The translations under genes were made by a program, and so were the position numbers. Under the pieces are notes generated by a model. That model saw nothing but the letters and a program-made list of their open reading frames with translations. It ran no database searches and was not told where the DNA came from. Shown piece by piece: positions 59,991 through 64,000 of a stretch of DNA of 64,000 nt (position 1 is the stretch's first letter; every line of letters begins with the position of its first letter). Source of the DNA: Cardiobacterium sp. Marseille-Q4385 (lineage in GTDB: Bacteria; Pseudomonadota; Gammaproteobacteria; Cardiobacteriales; Cardiobacteriaceae); NCBI RefSeq assembly GCF_916618745.1, contig NZ_OU745373.1:2246501-2310500 (forward strand). The letters are read 5' to 3'.

Positions 59991-61187
59991 ATGACACGTT
60001 CCCTCACCCTGGCCGTCTGTGCCGCCCTCGCTACTGCCGCTTACGCCGCAGAACCCCTGACCTACGGCGTACGCCCGTTCTACCTCATCGATAACCTCGA
60101 AGACGGCGCGCTGAAAGATGAACTCAAAGCCTGCGCCCAGCAGACCCCGAAGAAAAGCGAATTCAGCATCGCCCACCGGGGCGCAGCGCTGCAATTCCCG
60201 GAACACACCCGCGATTCCTACCTCGCCGGTGCGCGTGAAGGGGCAGGCATCCTCGAATGCGACGTTGCCTTTACCAAAGATAAAGAACTCGTCTGCCGCC
60301 ACGCGCAAAACGACCTGCACAACACCACGAACATCCTCGCCACCCCGCTGGCCGCCAAATGTAGCGTACCGTTCAAACCTGCCGAATACGATGCTGACGG
60401 CAAACTGGTGAAAGAAGCCGAAGTTGAATGCCGCACCTCGGATATCACCCTCGCCGAATTCAAAACGCTCAAAGGCAAAATGGACGGCGGCAACAAAGGT
60501 GCGCGCAGCGTTGAAGAATATATGCAGGGTACCCCCGCCTGGCGCACCGAAATGTATGCGCAAAACGGCGAACTGATGACGCACAAAGAAAGTATCGAAC
60601 TCTTCAAAAGCCTCGGCGTGAAAATGACCCCGGAACTGAAAGAGCCGGTTGTCGCCATGCCGTATGAAGGCTTCACCCTTGAACAGTACGCACAAAAAAT
60701 GCTTGACGAGTACGCTGAAGCCGGCGTTGCCCCCAGCGACGTATTCCCGCAATCCTTCCAGCCGGAAGTCATCCGCTACTGGCTAGCCAAAGGCGGCGAC
60801 TATGGCAAACAGGCCGTCTTCCTTGACGAAACCCTGGATACCGCGCCGCGTATCAAAGAAATGCCTGAATGGCGCAAACTCGGCCTGCAATACCTCTCAC
60901 CGGCAATGCCGATGCTCGTCAAAAATGACGGCGGCAAATTCGGCGTCTCTGACTACGCCAAAGCCGCGAAAGACAACGGCCTCAAACTCATCACCTGGAC
61001 ACTGGAACGCTCCGGCCCGATTGCCAAAGGCGGCGGCTGGTACTTCACCGGTGTGGAAGACCTCGGCAAAAAAGATGGCGACATCTACAACTACCTCGAC
61101 GTGCTCGCCAAAGATGTCGGCATCGTCGGCATCTTCAGCGACTGGCCGGCGACCGTTACCTACTACGCCAACTGCAAAGGGCTATAA
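59991..61187 (+). CDS. Periplasmic glycerophosphodiester phosphodiesterase
   Basis: A 398-residue GDPD-family (TIM-barrel) enzyme that splits glycerophosphodiesters to glycerol 3-phosphate and an alcohol. Signal peptide 1-19 (ending AAYA), catalytic HRG in SIAHRGAALQFPEHTRDSY (general GDPD motif with the Glu), ECDVAFTKDKELVCRHA, and C-terminal TWTLERSG. Relatives include GlpQ of enterobacteria and surface protein D of Haemophilus, but an inserted region (about 115-190) and the absence of a lipobox make it a distinct subgroup, so no symbol is assigned. ATG has CGGAG upstream; terminator at 61201. Confidence 0.9.
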   Translation: MTRSLTLAVCAALATAAYAAEPLTYGVRPFYLIDNLEDGALKDELKACAQQTPKKSEFSIAHRGAALQFPEHTRDSYLAGAREGAGILECDVAFTKDKELVCRHAQNDLHNTTNILATPLAAKCSVPFKPAEYDADGKLVKEAEVECRTSDITLAEFKTLKGKMDGGNKGARSVEEYMQGTPAWRTEMYAQNGELMTHKESIELFKSLGVKMTPELKEPVVAMPYEGFTLEQYAQKMLDEYAEAGVAPSDVFPQSFQPEVIRYWLAKGGDYGKQAVFLDETLDTAPRIKEMPEWRKLGLQYLSPAMPMLVKNDGGKFGVSDYAKAAKDNGLKLITWTLERSGPIAKGGGWYFTGVEDLGKKDGDIYNYLDVLAKDVGIVGIFSDWPATVTYYANCKGL

Positions 61188-61200
61188 ACCACCCACCCAC

Positions 61201-61228
61201 AAGGCGCTGCACCGGCAGCGCCTTTTCA
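61201..61228 (+). terminator. Terminator after the phosphodiesterase gene
   Basis: AAGGCGCTGC / GCAGCGCCTT with a 4-base ACCG loop, followed by TTTC. Confidence 0.82.
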
Positions 61229-61244
61229 TATCCGGATAACCAAC

Positions 61245-62267
61245 ATGATCAACACCGCCATCATCGGCTGCGGCATGTCCGCCCGCACCTTCCATCTGCC
61301 GCTCATCGCCGCCAATCCTGCCTACCGCTTGACTGCGCTGATCAGCAGCCGCGAGCAGCCTGATCTCGCCATCCCGCGTTACGCCGATGCTGGCACCATG
61401 CTGGCAGAAAGTGACGCCGAACTGGTCATCATCACCGCGCCGAACAGCGTCCACTACGAGCTTGCCGCAGAGTGCCTTGCCGCAGGCCGTCACGTCGTCC
61501 TCGAAAAACCGATGGTGAACACCTTTGCCGAAGGGCAAGCGCTCATCCGACTTGCCGCTGAAAACCGGCGCCTACTCAGTGTCTTCCACAACCGCCGCTG
61601 GGACAGTGACTACCTCACCCTGAAACAGCTCCTCGCTGACGGCGTTCTTGGCGCCCCGCGCCTTCTTATCTCCCGCTGGGATCGCTACCGCCCGCAAGTG
61701 CGCGACCGCTGGCGCGAAAACCCCGGCGCGGGCGCCGGCGTATGGTACGACCTCGGCGCGCACCTGCTCGATCAGGCGATTGACCTCTTCGGCCTGCCAC
61801 AAGCCGTAACCGGCCACTGCCGCGCCCTGCGTCCCGGTAGCCAGACCGTAGATTACGCCCACGTTCAGCTGCACTACGCCACGCACGAAGTCGTTCTGCA
61901 TACCGCCCCTTACTGCAACGCGCCAGTCGCCCGCTTCCATCTCGAAGGCGAATGCGCCACCTACGTCAAATACGGCCTTGACCCGCAAGAAGCCCAACTC
62001 AAAGCGGGTATGCACCCTGCTGATCCCGCTTACGGCGTAGAACCCGCTGACCAGCACGGCACTCTTTACACCGAAAACGATAGTCGCTGCATCATCACTC
62101 TGCGCGGCAATTTCCCCGCTTACTACGCAAATATTGCTGCCGCCATCCGTGGCGAAGCGCCGCTGACTGTTACCGCCGAGCAGGCCCTGCACGTCATCTA
62201 CCTCACCGAACTGGCGCAGCAGAGCAGTGACGAAGGACGGCGCCTGCCGGTTGCTTTGCCGGCGTGA
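61245..62267 (+). CDS. Gfo/Idh/MocA-family oxidoreductase
   Basis: A 340-residue NAD(P)-dependent oxidoreductase: N-terminal Rossmann IIGCGMSARTFHLPLI, ITAPNSVHYELAAECLAAGRHVVLEKPM (EKP is the family catalytic Lys motif), and the C-terminal alpha-beta domain with WYDLGAHLLDQAIDLFGLP. Closest in layout to YdgJ/YvaA-type sugar or inositol oxidoreductases; substrate unknown. It starts at the ATG at 61245 directly after the upstream terminator. Confidence 0.92.
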   Translation: MINTAIIGCGMSARTFHLPLIAANPAYRLTALISSREQPDLAIPRYADAGTMLAESDAELVIITAPNSVHYELAAECLAAGRHVVLEKPMVNTFAEGQALIRLAAENRRLLSVFHNRRWDSDYLTLKQLLADGVLGAPRLLISRWDRYRPQVRDRWRENPGAGAGVWYDLGAHLLDQAIDLFGLPQAVTGHCRALRPGSQTVDYAHVQLHYATHEVVLHTAPYCNAPVARFHLEGECATYVKYGLDPQEAQLKAGMHPADPAYGVEPADQHGTLYTENDSRCIITLRGNFPAYYANIAAAIRGEAPLTVTAEQALHVIYLTELAQQSSDEGRRLPVALPA

Positions 62268-62318
62268 AAATCACGGTGATTGTGAATTTTTCCCTTCCTT
62301 TCCCCAATCACGTGTGGC

Positions 62319-62324
62319 TATAAT
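62319..62324 (+). promoter_or_regulatory. Candidate -10 element for the substrate-binding protein genes
   Basis: A perfect TATAAT in the 168-base gap after the oxidoreductase gene; the -35 region is pyrimidine-rich and weak. It would give a leader of about 105 bases before the start at 62436. Confidence 0.5.
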
Positions 62325-62435
62325 GTGCATACGGTGTTGGAATGTGTTGATTCCGCCTAATCCTGTCCACATATTTCACCGCCACCGCTTGTGTTGCAGG
62401 CGGTTGTCCCTTCCCACCCATCAGGAGTCAATGTT

Positions 62436-63470
62436 ATGAAATGGTCTCGCTTCACCAAACTTGCCGCCGCAGTTGCCGCCGGTTCCCTCTTGGCCGTCCA
62501 TGCCCATGCTGCCGGGCGGCTTGTTGTCTATTGCAGCGCAACGAATGCCATGTGTGAAAATGCGGTGAAGGAATTCGGCAAGAAGCACGACGTGAAGGCT
62601 TCGTTTATCCGCAACGGCTCTGGCAGTACCTTTGCCAAGGTGGAAGCGGAGAAAAACAATCCGCAGGCCGATGTTTGGTACGGCGGTACGTTTGACCCGC
62701 AGTCGCAGGCTGGTGAACTGGGTCTGCTTGAAGCCTATCAGTCGCCCAATCTACCGCAGATTATCGAGCGTTTCCGCGATCCGGGTAAGGTGAAGGGTAA
62801 CTACACCTCGGCGATTTATATGGGCATCCTCGGCTTTGGTGTGAATACTGACCGCCTGAACAAGCTTGGTATCAAAGAAGTGCCGAAGTGCTGGAAAGAC
62901 CTGACTAAACCGGAATACAAGGGTGAGGTGCAAATCGCCGACCCGCAAAGTGCCGGTACGGCCTACACCGCGCTCGCTACCTTTGTGCAACTCTGGGGTG
63001 AGGACGAGGCTTTCAATTATTTCCGCCAGTTGCACCCGAATATTTCGCAGTACACCAAATCCGGCGTGACCCCGTCGCGCAATGCCGCACGCGGTGAAAC
63101 GGCCATCGGTATCGGCTTCCTGCACGATTACACTCTGGAGAAGAATAAAGGTGCGCCGCTGGAACTGGTCGTGCCGTGTGAAGGTACGGGCTACGAACTG
63201 GGCGGTGTCAGCATCCTGAAAGGGGCGCGCAACATGGATAACGCCAAGCTGTTCGTGGATTGGGCCCTCTCAAAAGAAGGACAGGAATCCGCCTGGAAAC
63301 AAGGCGAGTCTTTGCAGATTCTGACCAATACCACCGCCGAACAGGCGCCAAATACGCCGGATCCCGCGCAACTGAAATTGATTGACTACGATTTTGCGAA
63401 ATATGGTTCTGCCGATGAGCGCAAGCGGTTAATCGATAAATGGGTAGAAACGGTCAAGATGGGTAAATAA
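62436..63470 (+). CDS. ABC transporter periplasmic substrate-binding protein (AfuA/FbpA-like), paralogue 1
   Basis: A 344-residue precursor with signal peptide (1-26, ending AHA) and a cluster D-type solute-binding fold: RLVVYCSATNAMCENAVKEF, GSGSTFAKVEAE, DVWYGGTFDPQSQAGE, and KSGVTPSRNAARGETAIGIGF. It is often annotated as an iron(III)-binding protein, but this subgroup includes AfuA, a hexose-phosphate binder, and the tyrosine pair of true FbpA is not visible, so the ligand is uncertain. Two conserved Cys (YCSATNAMC) may form a disulfide. Start at 62436 with AGGAG; the frame opens 15 codons earlier. A paralogue follows after a terminator-like hairpin. Confidence 0.87.
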   Translation: MKWSRFTKLAAAVAAGSLLAVHAHAAGRLVVYCSATNAMCENAVKEFGKKHDVKASFIRNGSGSTFAKVEAEKNNPQADVWYGGTFDPQSQAGELGLLEAYQSPNLPQIIERFRDPGKVKGNYTSAIYMGILGFGVNTDRLNKLGIKEVPKCWKDLTKPEYKGEVQIADPQSAGTAYTALATFVQLWGEDEAFNYFRQLHPNISQYTKSGVTPSRNAARGETAIGIGFLHDYTLEKNKGAPLELVVPCEGTGYELGGVSILKGARNMDNAKLFVDWALSKEGQESAWKQGESLQILTNTTAEQAPNTPDPAQLKLIDYDFAKYGSADERKRLIDKWVETVKMGK

Positions 63471-63477
63471 CAGTTTT

Positions 63478-63514
63478 AAGTACGGTCTGTGTGTCAGGCC
63501 GTACTTTTTATTAT
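63478..63514 (+). terminator. Hairpin between the two substrate-binding protein genes
   Basis: AAGTACGGTCT / AGGCCGTACTT with one G-T pair and a 7-base loop, followed by TTTATTATA. It may end transcription of paralogue 1 or act as an attenuator before paralogue 2. Confidence 0.75.
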
Positions 63515-63529
63515 ATTGAGGAGGCGACT

Positions 63530-64000
63530 ATGAAGATTTCTCGAATTGCGCTCGCTATATCGGGCCTTGTATTAAGCAGTGCGGTTTTTGCAGCGGCAGA
63601 AAGTCGCCTGGTGGTGTATTGCAGCGCGCAAAATACGATGTGCGAGCAGGAAGTGCTGGCATTCGAGCAGAAGTACAAAATCAAGACGAATTCTATTCGT
63701 GGCAGCACCGGCAGTATTTTTGCGCGGATAGAAGCGGAAAAAGCTAATCCGCAAGGCGATGTCTGGTATGGCGGTACATTGGATCCGCATTCACAGGCGG
63801 GCGAAATGGGATTGCTTGAAGCCTATAAATCGCCCAATTTGCAATACATCCCCGATGCGCTGAAAGATCCGGCCAAAGTGAAAGGCAATTATTCTTCAGC
63901 AATTTATCTGGGTATTCTCGGTTTTGGCGTGAATACGGAACGCCTGCAAAAGTTGAATCTGCCGGTGCCGAAATGCTGGAAGGATTTGACTGACCCGAAA
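63530..64000 (+). CDS. ABC transporter periplasmic substrate-binding protein, paralogue 2 (cut by window end)
   Basis: The frame is open from the ATG at 63530 (GAGGAGG upstream) through the last base, 157 codons. The product starts MKISRIALAISGLVLSSAVF with cleavage likely after AFAA-type sequence, then repeats the paralogue 1 pattern: RLVVYCSAQNTMCEQEV, DVWYGGTLDPHSQAGE, NYSSAIYLGILGFGVNTERL, and CWKDLTDPK. It is roughly two-thirds identical to paralogue 1 over the visible part, including the Cys pair. Permease and ATPase genes probably follow outside the window. Confidence 0.88.
   Translation, partial: MKISRIALAISGLVLSSAVFAAAESRLVVYCSAQNTMCEQEVLAFEQKYKIKTNSIRGSTGSIFARIEAEKANPQGDVWYGGTLDPHSQAGEMGLLEAYKSPNLQYIPDALKDPAKVKGNYSSAIYLGILGFGVNTERLQKLNLPVPKCWKDLTDPK

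Overview
The window is a 64 kb chromosomal segment of a GC-rich gammaproteobacterium. The gene set (RlmB, GlnE, CmoA, LipA, Aat, RelA, MaeB with a phosphotransacetylase tail, a mannitol PTS, azurin, periplasmic gamma-glutamyltransferase) and a short intergenic repeat that recurs throughout fit the Cardiobacteriaceae (Cardiobacterium-like). That assignment is inference from gene content; there is no rRNA gene here to settle it. No tRNA, rRNA, insertion sequence or CRISPR array was seen.

Layout. 1-4.9 kb: sucB and sucA (minus strand) and divergent rlmB. 4.9-11.8 kb: an AT-rich accessory island encoding a class II (colicin V-type) microcin system. It has an XRE regulator with an orphan immunity-like gene, then two head-to-tail modules, each made of a nearly identical promoter segment, a small two-helix membrane protein (putative immunity), a double-glycine-leader precursor, a hairpin, and a C39-peptidase ABC exporter. 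The first exporter is a remnant; the second is complete. A CvaA-type membrane fusion protein lies convergently beyond a tandem repeat array. 11.9-19 kb: maeB, pepN, relA. 19.3-28 kb: SerB-like phosphatase, VOC protein, TolC-family lipoprotein, DUF1330 protein, and an RbbA/YhhJ-type ABC-2 exporter. The RbbA gene carries a frameshift between its two ATPase domains and a linker of about 300 codons built from in-frame copies of the genome's intergenic repeats. 28-35 kb: glnE, an 11-residue-repeat hydrophilic protein, aat, ybaN, a 48-codon membrane peptide, cmoA, lipA. 35-40.3 kb: ggt, azurin, aroK, N-acetylmuramoyl-L-alanine amidase, tsaE. 40.4-44.4 kb: a Ras-like GTPase/roadblock module followed by tsaD. 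44.6-50 kb: OPT transporter, LoiP-like protease, hydrolase, AI-2E-family permease. 50-54.5 kb: mtlD-mtlA, and a MerR regulator divergent from a short CDF zinc exporter. 54.8-64 kb: flavin reductase, NAD-binding protein, glmS, metK, lipoprotein, glpQ, Gfo/Idh/MocA oxidoreductase and two tandem substrate-binding proteins, the last cut by the window end.

The most notable system is the microcin island. Leaders, exporter peptidase, fusion protein and the immunity-then-precursor gene order all match the colicin V logic. Near-identical DNA on both sides of divergent immunity/precursor cores suggests a cassette-exchange locus. The second theme is a dispersed repeat family with core AAGCGGGATAAAT. It forms arrays at gene 3' ends, supplies a stop codon to aat, and has expanded in frame inside the RbbA-like gene.
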